Source: Planctomycetaceae bacterium (GTDB lineage: Bacteria > Planctomycetota > Planctomycetia > Planctomycetales > Planctomycetaceae). From it: a stretch of 64,000 nt of DNA. The stretch spans positions 16,763 to 80,762 of the forward strand of contig PBSL01000019.1 of NCBI GenBank assembly GCA_002726205.1, written 5' to 3'. The notes below the pieces were generated by a model. That model ran no database searches. It was not told the origin of the DNA and worked only from the letters and a program-made list of their open reading frames with translations. A program made the position numbers and the translations under genes. Below are positions 35,939-44,149 of this stretch, piece after piece (position 1 is the first letter of the stretch; each line of letters begins with the position of its first letter).

Positions 35939-37501
35939 TTGAGTTATTTCGCCAACCGCAGTGGGTCAGCCAGTCACTACGGCTTGCTGACCCTCGTCGG
36001 GGTTTTGCTCGTTGTGGTGCTGGGTTGGATGCTCAGCGACATGGGCGGTCCCGCGGTTGACCGGATCGCTGGCGGCGAGGTGCAGTCGTTGACGATGTTC
36101 TGCGCTGCGGGCATCCGGGGACCGGTCGAGGCCGCGGCGAAGCAGTACGAGCAGGAGTACCAGATACGGGTCAATCTCGACTACGGCGGTTCCAACACGT
36201 TGCTCAACCGCCTGCAGGTGGCCCACCAGGGTGACCTGTTCCTTGCCGCCGACGAGAGTTACATCAAGACCGCCCAGGAGAAGGGGCTGGTGGCCGAGTC
36301 GATTCCGTTGGCTCACATGAAGCCGGTTCTGGCCGTGGCGGCGGGCAATCCGAAGAAGATCCACAGCATCAAGGACCTGCTGCGAGACGACGTCCGCACG
36401 GCGATCGGGAATCCCGAACAGGCAGCCATCGGCAAGCGGGCCCGCAAGCTGCTGACGGCATCGGGAGACTGGAAGGATATCCAGGCCTTCGTCACCAGGA
36501 CCGGGACCTTCCTGCCGACGGTTCCGGAAGTGGCCAACGCGGTCAAGATCGGCAGCGTCGACGCGGCAATCATCTGGGACACGACCACTGTACTTGTCGA
36601 TGGCATCGATGCGGTTTCGGTTCCCGAACTGGACAAGGGCCGGGTGCTGGTGACGGTTGGCGTTCTCAAGAGTTCAGAGAATCCGACCGCGGCAATCCGC
36701 TTCGCCCGCTACCTGGCCGCCCGCGACCGGGGCCTGTTGAAATTCAAGGAGAAGGGCTTCCAGCCCGTCGAGGGAGATGAGTGGTCCGAGATTCCGGAAC
36801 TGACGTTTTTCTGTGGGTCGATCAACCGGCGAGCGGTCGAGGGAGTGATCACCGCGTTCCAGCAGCGGGAGGGTGTGCAGGTCAACACCATTTACAACGG
36901 TTGCGGAATCCTGACAGCCCAGATGAAGACGATTCGCGACCAGGAAACGGTCGGATTTCCCGATACCTACATGGCTTGTGATACCTATTATCTGGACGCC
37001 GTCGGGGACCTGTTCCAGGAAGCGGTCGAGGTTTCAGACACCGAGGTGGTGATTGCCTTGCCCAAGGGGAACCCCCGGGGCATCAAGTCACTGGTCGACC
37101 TGACGAAACCGGGAGTTCGCGTGGCGATCGGTCAGCCCGAACAGTGTACGATCGGGATCCTGACGCGACAGGTGCTGCGGGCCGAGGGAGTTTTCGATGC
37201 GATCACGAAAAACGTGGTCACCCAGACCGCCACGTCGGCACTGCTGATCGCCCCGGTCGCAACCGGGGCCGCCGATGCCTCGCTGGCCTACCTGACCGAC
37301 GCCATCGCCGAGAGCGACAAGGTCGACACGGTCCGCATTTCGTCGGAGGCGGCCAAGGCAATCCAGCCTTTCGGCATCGCGCGATCCAGCCGACAGAAAC
37401 ACCTCGCCCGCCGACTGAAGCAGCACATTACCCGCAGCCGCGAGGACTTCGAGTCCGCCGGTTTCCACTGGCGACTCGAGACCGACAAGTCCAACCCGTA
37501 A
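35939..37501 (+). CDS. Double-domain molybdate/tungstate-type substrate-binding protein
   Basis: A 520-residue protein. An N-terminal membrane segment (YGLLTLVGVLLVVVLGWML, residues 14-32) is followed by two ModA-like modules in one chain. The first (about 48-283) begins SLTMFCAAGIRGPVEAAAK and has DYGGSNTLLNRL and AIGNPEQAAIGKRARKLL. The second (about 286-500) begins ELTFFCGSINRRAVEGVITA and has IYNGCGILTAQMK and AIGQPEQCTIGILTRQVL. These are the anion-loop and hinge motifs of molybdate/tungstate binders. The start is uncertain: TTG 35939 has AGGA eight bases upstream, while the perfect AGGAGG at 35902 would suit a rare ATT start at 35918. A permease gene follows by 13 bases. Confidence 0.88.
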   Translation: MSYFANRSGSASHYGLLTLVGVLLVVVLGWMLSDMGGPAVDRIAGGEVQSLTMFCAAGIRGPVEAAAKQYEQEYQIRVNLDYGGSNTLLNRLQVAHQGDLFLAADESYIKTAQEKGLVAESIPLAHMKPVLAVAAGNPKKIHSIKDLLRDDVRTAIGNPEQAAIGKRARKLLTASGDWKDIQAFVTRTGTFLPTVPEVANAVKIGSVDAAIIWDTTTVLVDGIDAVSVPELDKGRVLVTVGVLKSSENPTAAIRFARYLAARDRGLLKFKEKGFQPVEGDEWSEIPELTFFCGSINRRAVEGVITAFQQREGVQVNTIYNGCGILTAQMKTIRDQETVGFPDTYMACDTYYLDAVGDLFQEAVEVSDTEVVIALPKGNPRGIKSLVDLTKPGVRVAIGQPEQCTIGILTRQVLRAEGVFDAITKNVVTQTATSALLIAPVATGAADASLAYLTDAIAESDKVDTVRISSEAAKAIQPFGIARSSRQKHLARRLKQHITRSREDFESAGFHWRLETDKSNP

Positions 37502-37514
37502 TGTCACCGGTCCA

Positions 37515-38414
37515 ATGTCCACGGGATCTTCCTCGACCGAACCTGCCGAGACGGATGCGTTCCAGCCGCGTTCGGACCTGCCGTTCTATATCGGCCTGAT
37601 GCTCATTTCGGGTGTCTACGTCGTCCTGCTGATCGGGTTGCTGGTCGCCGATGTCGCCTACATGGGACTCGACGCGTCCGCCGACACCGTCTCGTTGCCG
37701 GCAGCCCTGGAATGGTCGCGGCCCGTTTTGCGGCCGATCCTGGCGATGGGAACGGCGCTGGCAAAACCCGAGATTCGTTACGCGGTCAAGCTGACGATGA
37801 TCAGTTGCCTGGTCACCGCAATTCTCTCGCTGCTGACGGCGGTGCCGGCGGCCTACCTGATCAGTCGCAGGGACTTCCCCGGCAAGAACCTGCTCGACGC
37901 AATTCTCGACATCCCGATCGTGCTGCCGCCACTGGTCGTGGGTCTGAGCCTGTTGATCCTGTTCCAGTTCTGGCCGTTTCGCCTGTTCAGCCGTGACATC
38001 GTCTTCCAGGTCCCCGCCGTCGTGCTGGCCCAGTACATGGTTGCCACCGCCTTCGCCGTTCGAGTGATGCGGGCCACCTTCGACCAGATAGACCCCCGGC
38101 TGGAACAGGTGGCGCTGACGCTGGGTTGCAACCAGTCGCAGGCGTTCTGGCGGATTGTCCTGCCGCAGGCCGGCCAGGGCATGCTGACCGCCGGTACGCT
38201 GGCCTGGGCCCGGGCACTGGGGGAATTCGGACCGCTGCTGATTTTTGCCGGGGCGACCCGTATGAAGACCGAGGTGCTCTCGACAACGGTGTTCCTGGAA
38301 ATGAGTATCGGAAATCTCGAGGGGGCCGTTGCCGTGTCGCTGTTGATGGTCGGGTGTGCCGTTGCCGTGCTGGTCATCGCCCGGATCTGGGGGTCACGTG
38401 GGTTGTCGTTGTAG
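37515..38414 (+). CDS. modB: Molybdate/tungstate-type ABC transporter permease (ModB/WtpB-like)
   Basis: A 299-residue polytopic inner-membrane protein with about six hydrophobic segments. An N-terminal extension of about 85 residues includes an extra membrane span, making it longer than typical ModB of about 230. The core matches ModB/WtpB: AVKLTMISCLVTAILSLLTA, IPIVLPPLVVGLSLLI and the cytoplasmic EAA loop near residue 200 (LEQVALTLGCNQSQAFWRIV), followed by ALGEFGPLLIFAGATRMKTE. It should move molybdate or tungstate delivered by the upstream binding protein. No ModC-type ATPase follows; the ATPase downstream is of the NosF/CcmA type, so the energy source for this permease is probably encoded elsewhere. 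Confidence 0.88.
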   Translation: MSTGSSSTEPAETDAFQPRSDLPFYIGLMLISGVYVVLLIGLLVADVAYMGLDASADTVSLPAALEWSRPVLRPILAMGTALAKPEIRYAVKLTMISCLVTAILSLLTAVPAAYLISRRDFPGKNLLDAILDIPIVLPPLVVGLSLLILFQFWPFRLFSRDIVFQVPAVVLAQYMVATAFAVRVMRATFDQIDPRLEQVALTLGCNQSQAFWRIVLPQAGQGMLTAGTLAWARALGEFGPLLIFAGATRMKTEVLSTTVFLEMSIGNLEGAVAVSLLMVGCAVAVLVIARIWGSRGLSL

Positions 38415-38456
38415 CTGTCAATCGGGACGATCTGGAGTCAAGACACCGGGAGTGCG

Positions 38457-38738
38457 ATGAACGTTACCGTGGAATATGCCGCCCAGGTCAAGCAGGTTGC
38501 CGGGATCGGGTCCGAGTCGATCGAACTCGCCGCCCCGTGCACGATCGCCGAGTTGGCACGGCAGGTCGCCGAGCGGCACGGCGGACCGCTCAGCAACATC
38601 CTGCTGGATGGTGAGGGTGCGCCTCGACGATCGATCCTGGTTTTTCTCGGCGAGGACCAGGTTCGCTGGGACGACGATTCGACCCTGGTTCGCGACGGCG
38701 ACACCGTCACGCTGCTGTCACCGGTTTCGGGAGGATGA
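38457..38738 (+). CDS. MoaD/ThiS-like sulfur carrier protein
   Basis: A 93-residue ubiquitin-fold protein. It starts MNVTVEYAAQVKQVAGIGSE and has the typical TIAELARQVAERHG helix, LVFLGEDQVRWDDDSTLVRD, and ends DGDTVTLLSPVSGG. The C-terminal Gly-Gly is what an E1-like enzyme adenylates, so sulfur-carrier activity is likely. MoaD supplies sulfur to molybdopterin, ThiS to thiazole; the adjacent Mo/W transporter favours the molybdopterin role. It lies 42 bases after the permease and 7 bases before the E1-like gene. GGGAG precedes the ATG. Confidence 0.88.
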   Translation: MNVTVEYAAQVKQVAGIGSESIELAAPCTIAELARQVAERHGGPLSNILLDGEGAPRRSILVFLGEDQVRWDDDSTLVRDGDTVTLLSPVSGG

Positions 38739-38745
38739 CACCGCG

Positions 38746-39507
38746 ATGCCGCCGCTGACCGATGAAGAACGCGCCGTTTACGAGTGGCAAATCTGGGTGC
38801 CGGGATTCGGCGAGACCGGGCAGCAGAAACTTCGCGACGCCTCGGTGCTGGTTTCCCGTGTCGGTGGACTCGGCAGCGTCGTCGCCTATGAACTGGCCGC
38901 CGCCGGCATCGGCCGGCTGGTGCTGGCCCACGCCGGCAACATCAAGCCCAGCGATCTGAATCGCCAGTTGCTGATGACCCACGCCGGGCTGGGAACATCG
39001 CGGGTAGAATCGGCCCAGCGGCGGCTCAAGGAACTCAATCCACGGCTGGAAATCCTGTCGGTCGCCGAGAACCTCTCGGAAGCAAACGCCGAGCGGCTTG
39101 TCGGCGAGGTCGACCTGGTTGTCGATTGCGCGCCGTTGTTTCCCGAGCGGTTTGCCATGAACCGGCAGTGCATCGAACAGAAAAAGCCGCTCGTTGATTG
39201 TGCGATGTACGATCTGGAGGGGCAGGTGACCACGATCCTTCCCGGGGAAACCCCCTGCCTGGCCTGCCTGTATCCGGAGGATCCTCCCAGCTGGCGGCGC
39301 GAGTTCCCGGTCTTTGGTGCGGTCTCGGGAACGATCGGCTGCCTGGGAGCCATGGAAGCGATCAAGGTACTTTCCGGACTGGGCGAACCACTGGCCGGCA
39401 CGCTGTTGACCTACGATCTTCGTGACATGACGTTCCGACGACGGCGATTGCTGAAACTCGATAACTGCTCGGTTTGCGGATCCACCACTGATTCGGGGGA
39501 ATCGTGA
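38746..39507 (+). CDS. HesA/MoeB/ThiF-family E1-like adenylyltransferase, divergent
   Basis: A 253-residue protein started at ATG 38746; the frame is open further back but overlaps the carrier gene. Features: nucleotide-binding SRVGGLGSVVAYELAAAGIG near residue 37, PSDLNRQLL near 68, VDCAPLFPERFAMN near 125, and two Cys pairs (CLAC near 169, CSVC near 244) that should bind structural zinc. Odd: in canonical MoeB/ThiF the strand before SNLxRQ reads DFDxV or DxDxV and its Asp binds Mg-ATP; here it reads AHAGNI, so those acidic residues are missing and the usual Asn is Asp. Expected to activate the neighbouring GG-ending carrier, though the chemistry may differ. The next gene begins at GTG overlapping its stop. 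Confidence 0.87.
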   Translation: MPPLTDEERAVYEWQIWVPGFGETGQQKLRDASVLVSRVGGLGSVVAYELAAAGIGRLVLAHAGNIKPSDLNRQLLMTHAGLGTSRVESAQRRLKELNPRLEILSVAENLSEANAERLVGEVDLVVDCAPLFPERFAMNRQCIEQKKPLVDCAMYDLEGQVTTILPGETPCLACLYPEDPPSWRREFPVFGAVSGTIGCLGAMEAIKVLSGLGEPLAGTLLTYDLRDMTFRRRRLLKLDNCSVCGSTTDSGES

Positions 39508-40469
39508 CGACCACTGAGCTTGTCATCCGCGTCAACGATCTCGGCAAAGTCTACCGCGACGGCTGGTTGCGTCGACGGCGGATCGAGGCGCTGCGGGACG
39601 TGTCGTTGGAGATTGGTCGCGGTGAGATCTTCGGGTTGCTCGGTCCCAACGGGGCCGGCAAGACCACGCTGATCAAGGTGTTGCTGGGGATCGTCCGCAA
39701 GACGGCCGGCGAGGCGACGCTGTTGGGGTATCCGGCCGGTCAACGGGTCGGGCGAAAGCAGGTGGGATACCTGCCCGAAGGGCACCGGATTCCCCGGCAC
39801 CTGACCGGCAACTCGGCACTGGAATTCTACGGCAGTCTCAGCGGATTGACCGTGTCCGAAACCCGGCGGCGGCGGCAGCAACTGCTCGAAACCGTCGGGC
39901 TGTCCGAGTGGGGTCGCACCTCGGTCACCAAGTACTCCAAGGGTATGCTGCAAAGGCTGGGACTCGCCCAGGCGATGCTGCACGAGCCCAACCTGTTGAT
40001 CCTCGACGAGCCGACCGACGGCGTCGATCCGGTCGGCCGCTCGGAAATCCGCGATGTGCTGAACCTGCTCAAGAGCCAGGGCAAGACGATCTTTCTCAAC
40101 AGTCACCTGTTGCAGGAAGTGGAACTTGTCTGCGACCGTGTTGCGGTTCTCCACAAGGGAGAAGTTCTGCGGGTGGGTCCTGTCGAGGAACTGACCAAGC
40201 TGACCGACGCGGCCGCCGCCGAGGTGGTTCTCGAACTGAGCGGTGATGCCGAGTCGATCAACCGGATCCTGCCGGCGGTGGTCGTGGAACGTGTGCGGGA
40301 CGGCGACCGCTGGAAGGTAACCGTCCCGGCACTTGACCAGGCGGCACTCGACGCTCTCGTCGATCAATTCCGGCAGGCCGACGTCAGCCTGCTCGCGATC
40401 ACCCGGCGACGGCTGACCCTGGAAGAGGCATTCCTGGAAATGGTGCGAACGGCCGGGGGTGGGCGATGA
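39504..40469 (+). CDS. ABC transporter ATP-binding protein (CcmA/NosF type)
   Basis: A 321-residue ATPase beginning with GTG in a four-base overlap with the previous stop. Walker A is GPNGAGKTTLIKVL near residue 48, the signature is YSKGMLQRLGLAQ near 145, Walker B is LLILDEPTDGVDP near 165 and the switch His is in LNSHLLQEVE. The C-terminal 100 residues form the extra domain usual in ABC-2 drug/copper-type exporters. It couples by ATGA overlap to the permease at 40466, so the two form one exporter. It is in the Mo/W operon by position, but its type does not match a ModB permease. Confidence 0.92.
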   Translation: MTTTELVIRVNDLGKVYRDGWLRRRRIEALRDVSLEIGRGEIFGLLGPNGAGKTTLIKVLLGIVRKTAGEATLLGYPAGQRVGRKQVGYLPEGHRIPRHLTGNSALEFYGSLSGLTVSETRRRRQQLLETVGLSEWGRTSVTKYSKGMLQRLGLAQAMLHEPNLLILDEPTDGVDPVGRSEIRDVLNLLKSQGKTIFLNSHLLQEVELVCDRVAVLHKGEVLRVGPVEELTKLTDAAAAEVVLELSGDAESINRILPAVVVERVRDGDRWKVTVPALDQAALDALVDQFRQADVSLLAITRRRLTLEEAFLEMVRTAGGGR

Positions 40470-42760
40470 GAGCTTACCTTGCCGTGCTGAAGGATGCGTT
40501 TCGCGAGACGTTGGCCTCGAAGGTTCTCTGGGTCCTGCTGATCCTGATCACGGGGTTCCTGGTCCTGTTCAGCGGACTCTCGGTCGCCCCGGCCGTGCGA
40601 ACCGGGCTGGATTTCCGTGACGTTTTCGACTGGCCCGATTTCGTCGTGCGACTCCGCGACGTCCCGGCCGATTCTCCGGTCGGCCGCCTGCGGCATCGGC
40701 TGACCGACGAGTTGCAGAAGCAGGTCGAGAGTTTCACTCGCGACGGCGGCGGTCGGCGGCGGTTCCTGCGTGAAATCCGCGAGGCCATCGACTCGCAACT
40801 TGAGACCGACGACTTCGCCACGGTGCTGGACGTGGCCGACGCGTCGCTTTCGGATGAGGCCCGGAAGCTGAAGGCCACCGGCGATGTCTCGAAACAGCAA
40901 CGCCAGCGGCTGAACCGGTTGGTCCTGGAGGCGGCGCTGCCCGATGACGTTCGTCCAAGCCCACGTGATGTCGTCACGCCGACCTACCTCGGCTATGTGC
41001 TGTTTGACGATTTCAGCCTCGATGACAAGGAACTCGACACATCGGTCAAGGGGGTGTTGCAGGCTTTCATCTTCTTTTTCGTTTCCGTGCTTGGCACGTT
41101 CATCGCGATTCTTGTCACCGCGCCGATTGTGCCACGGATGTTCGAACCGGGCGCGATCGACCTGCTGCTTTCCAAGCCGGTCTCCCGCTCGCTGGTGTTT
41201 CTCTCGAAGTTCTTCGGCGGCTGCGCGTTCACCCTTTTGAACGCCGGGTACCTGATCATCGGCATGTGGCTGATCGTCGGTTGGCGATTTGGGATCTGGA
41301 GTGACGGGTTGCTGTTGAGCCTGCCGATCTACCTGTTCCTGTTCGTCCTCTATTACTCGGTTTCAGCCGCCACGGGGGTACTGTTTCGCGGCCCGATCCT
41401 TTCGGTCGTGATGGTCGTCGTTTTCTGGTTCGCCTGTTTTGTCGTCGATGCGGCCAAGAGCTCGGCCGAACAGTTCGAGTTGAACGGGACGCGGGTGCAC
41501 ACGATCGTCCCGGCCGGCGAAGCCCTGCTGGCAACCAGTTCGGCGGGCAAGACATTCGGCTGGTCGAAGGCGGCCGGGGCATGGGAAGAAGTGTTCGATT
41601 CAACCGAAGACCTGCAGGGACTGCGGGCCGTTGCCGTTCGGGTCGGACGTGGATTCCCGTTCCTGGGTCCGCTCTATGATCCCGAAAAGCAACGACTGGT
41701 TGCTGTCAGCAAGGCGGCACCGGTCTTTCTGCCCGGGGGAGGGCCGGGACGGTTGTTCGTGGCCGGCGCCGCCGACAACTGGTCACGGCGGGGTGGCATC
41801 ACCGTGCCGCTTTCTCCTCGGGGACTGTTTCTCTCGTCGGCAGGTGAAATTCTGGTCATCGGGCCGGGCGGGTTGTTTCGATTCGAGGGGAACCCGGAGA
41901 AGACTCATCGTCCATTCAAGATCTTCGGATTGGATTTCGGGAACCGGGACGGACTGGGGAAGTTCGTCGAAGCCACAGCCGGCAAGTTGCCACGCTGGCC
42001 AGTCCCGTTCGCCGCCGCGATGGATCCGGCCACCAACAACATTGTCGTCTACAGCAAGGGGCAACTCGCCCTGTTGGCTCGCGGTGAGGGCGAAACCGAG
42101 CAGATCTACTCGAAAACGGTCAGCAAGGACCTGGCGACCGAAAAGGCGGCGATCCTGGCGATCGCCGGCGACCGGGTGCTGGTCGCCCTGGCCGAGGGCA
42201 ACTACCGGATGTTCGATGCCCGGACACTTCAACCCGTCGACACACAGGTTCCCGGGGGCCCATCCAAGCCGCGATGGGCCGCGGGATCGTCCGATGGTCG
42301 TTTCCTGGCCGTCCTGAACCATACCGGCCAGGCCTGGCTGTTCGACACGACCACGCAGCGACTGGTCACCGGGAGGGCGATTGGCGGCACGGTGCGGGCG
42401 CTGGCCTTCACAGAAAAAAACACGCTGCTCGTCGGCGACTTGTTCATGAGAATCAACGAGTACCAGCTGCCCGACCTGGCCCCGCTCCGCTCGTTCGATC
42501 CGCCACTGACGACATTGCAGGCGGTCTACCACTATGCCCTGCTGCCGATCTACACCGTCTTTCCCAAGCCGGGGCAACTCAATGCCGTCGTGCAAAGGTT
42601 GTTCGAGGACGAAGACACGGTCTCGGTCTCGGGCGACAACGATGACCTGCAGGCCGACCAGTTCGAGATCGACGTTCGTACGCCACTCGTCAGCAACGCG
42701 ATGTTCCTGGTCGTGATTCTCGGGCTGACCTGCCTGTACGTCTCACGCAAGGACTTCTAG
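40466..42760 (+). CDS. ABC-2 (NosY-like) permease with large propeller-like extracytoplasmic domain
   Basis: A 764-residue protein, nearly three times the usual length of NosY-type permeases. Membrane segments: residues 16-36 (VLWVLLILITGFLVLFSG), then 195-222, 249-272, 282-306, 310-330, and a last one at 745-760 (AMFLVVILGLTCLYV). The first loop (40-190) is a soluble extracytoplasmic region. Between the fifth and last spans are about 410 residues of beta-repeat sequence (GLFLSSAGEILVIGPGGLFR, RFLAVLNHTGQAWLFDTTTQ, ALAFTEKNTLLVGDLFM) that look like propeller blades. It ends YVSRKDF. Coupled to the ATPase before it. The exported substrate is unknown. Confidence 0.87.
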   Translation: MRAYLAVLKDAFRETLASKVLWVLLILITGFLVLFSGLSVAPAVRTGLDFRDVFDWPDFVVRLRDVPADSPVGRLRHRLTDELQKQVESFTRDGGGRRRFLREIREAIDSQLETDDFATVLDVADASLSDEARKLKATGDVSKQQRQRLNRLVLEAALPDDVRPSPRDVVTPTYLGYVLFDDFSLDDKELDTSVKGVLQAFIFFFVSVLGTFIAILVTAPIVPRMFEPGAIDLLLSKPVSRSLVFLSKFFGGCAFTLLNAGYLIIGMWLIVGWRFGIWSDGLLLSLPIYLFLFVLYYSVSAATGVLFRGPILSVVMVVVFWFACFVVDAAKSSAEQFELNGTRVHTIVPAGEALLATSSAGKTFGWSKAAGAWEEVFDSTEDLQGLRAVAVRVGRGFPFLGPLYDPEKQRLVAVSKAAPVFLPGGGPGRLFVAGAADNWSRRGGITVPLSPRGLFLSSAGEILVIGPGGLFRFEGNPEKTHRPFKIFGLDFGNRDGLGKFVEATAGKLPRWPVPFAAAMDPATNNIVVYSKGQLALLARGEGETEQIYSKTVSKDLATEKAAILAIAGDRVLVALAEGNYRMFDARTLQPVDTQVPGGPSKPRWAAGSSDGRFLAVLNHTGQAWLFDTTTQRLVTGRAIGGTVRALAFTEKNTLLVGDLFMRINEYQLPDLAPLRSFDPPLTTLQAVYHYALLPIYTVFPKPGQLNAVVQRLFEDEDTVSVSGDNDDLQADQFEIDVRTPLVSNAMFLVVILGLTCLYVSRKDF

Positions 42761-42775
42761 GCCCGCCGACCTGGA

Positions 42776-44137
42776 TCAGTCGAGCGAGGCGGCGGTCGCC
42801 CGCAGCACGTCCGTGGCATCCGAGCCGGTCTGCAGCTGGTCATGGTCGGGCGGGGCGTAGGTTGCCACCGGATCGAAGTGACGACCCTCGACGGCCATCG
42901 CGATCAGGTCCTCGGCCGAGAGGGTCATGCGACCGGCACGGCGGGTCAGGTTGAAACGGATGTCGCCGATCCCTTCAAACGACCGGTACACCACTTCGGT
43001 GCAGACCAGTCGATCGGAACGGGTGAAGTCAAAATCGAAGTCGTAGGGCTTGCCCGTGTGAGACATTCCACGGACCAGTCCAGCGAGCACCTGTGACTGG
43101 TCGAGCCGGGGTCTGAGGATGGTGATCGCGTCGCTGTGCAGGGGCGACTGGAACGAACGAATCCAGACCCCGTCCTTCTTGGCCTCCTGCACGCGGCACG
43201 GTTCATCGGGATCGCATGACAACAGCCGGTCCCAGTGACGACCGGCCTGTTCGCTGCGGTCGAAACCCAGTTCGGCAAGCTCGTCACAACTTCCCAGGTA
43301 CAGCGCGGCGTGGGGCCAGAACCCGGGCAGGAAATAGTTCGTGACCGCGTGTTCCTTGCGGACGATGATCACGTCGCCGGGACGAATCAGCGTCCGCAGT
43401 TCTGAGACGATGGATTCCGGCAAGCCGGGATCGTGGCCGGGCACCAGGTAGAGATCGGCAACGGCACTCGAGACCGACTTCTGCAACCCGTAGAGGGCTC
43501 GGTGCAGCAGGTCGCCGCGCAACCTCGATACCAGTTGCCGGGCTCGCACCCGGGTACTCTGCACCGCATACTCGCCCAGCGACACGTGAGCCGACGTCTG
43601 CAGCTGTTCGATGATTCCGGGCAGGACCGCCAGCGGCGAACCTTCAACCATCGCCTGCAGGTCAGTTCGGTTCTCGTCGAAGTAGCTGGCGGCATGGTAG
43701 AGGTGCCAGGCGTGCACGGGATTCGCCAGCGAGGCCTGGACCCGGTCGTAGACGCCTTTGGGAATCCCGAAGGCCGGCGCTGGTTCGTTGAGTTTCTCGC
43801 GAACGACGGGCCGGTCATCGAATTCCCGGCGGAGGAACCGGGCCGCGTCGGCCAGGACCAGGGCACCGGCATAACCGACCAGGAAGGCGTCTTCGCGTTC
43901 CTGGGTGTCCTTCATTTCCAGTACGACCTCGAGCAGCGCGTTGCGGCTCTGCCAGTACGAGATCAGCAGGTGCCGTGTCTCCTCGTCCTCGCTCGGCGTG
44001 AAATATCCCCGGTCGCTCGACCGTGCCACGTCCGAGAGGACCTGGGCTGACTGCTTGAGCCGCTGGAAATGCTCGTGGACGGCAAACACCGTCCGAGCCC
44101 CTTCGACGGCGATGCTGCTGAGGGAGTCACCGGGCAT
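42776..44137 (-). CDS. YiiX-like permuted papain (NlpC/P60-like) hydrolase
   Basis: A 453-residue protein without a clear signal peptide. Residues 1-245 are helical and unrecognised. The C-terminal half matches the YiiX/YebB permuted papain-fold group: LIRPGDVIIVRKEH near 248, the catalytic His in FWPHAALYLGS near 275, and the Cys in RLVCTEVVYRSF near 385. His before Cys is the permuted order. Family members are amidases or lipid-thioester/ester enzymes; no substrate can be assigned. It ends 15 bases from the convergent ABC permease stop and starts 12 bases after the amidohydrolase gene, suggesting cotranscription. Confidence 0.85.
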   Translation of the reverse strand: MPGDSLSSIAVEGARTVFAVHEHFQRLKQSAQVLSDVARSSDRGYFTPSEDEETRHLLISYWQSRNALLEVVLEMKDTQEREDAFLVGYAGALVLADAARFLRREFDDRPVVREKLNEPAPAFGIPKGVYDRVQASLANPVHAWHLYHAASYFDENRTDLQAMVEGSPLAVLPGIIEQLQTSAHVSLGEYAVQSTRVRARQLVSRLRGDLLHRALYGLQKSVSSAVADLYLVPGHDPGLPESIVSELRTLIRPGDVIIVRKEHAVTNYFLPGFWPHAALYLGSCDELAELGFDRSEQAGRHWDRLLSCDPDEPCRVQEAKKDGVWIRSFQSPLHSDAITILRPRLDQSQVLAGLVRGMSHTGKPYDFDFDFTRSDRLVCTEVVYRSFEGIGDIRFNLTRRAGRMTLSAEDLIAMAVEGRHFDPVATYAPPDHDQLQTGSDATDVLRATAASLD

Positions 44138-44149
44138 GGCGCGTTGATT

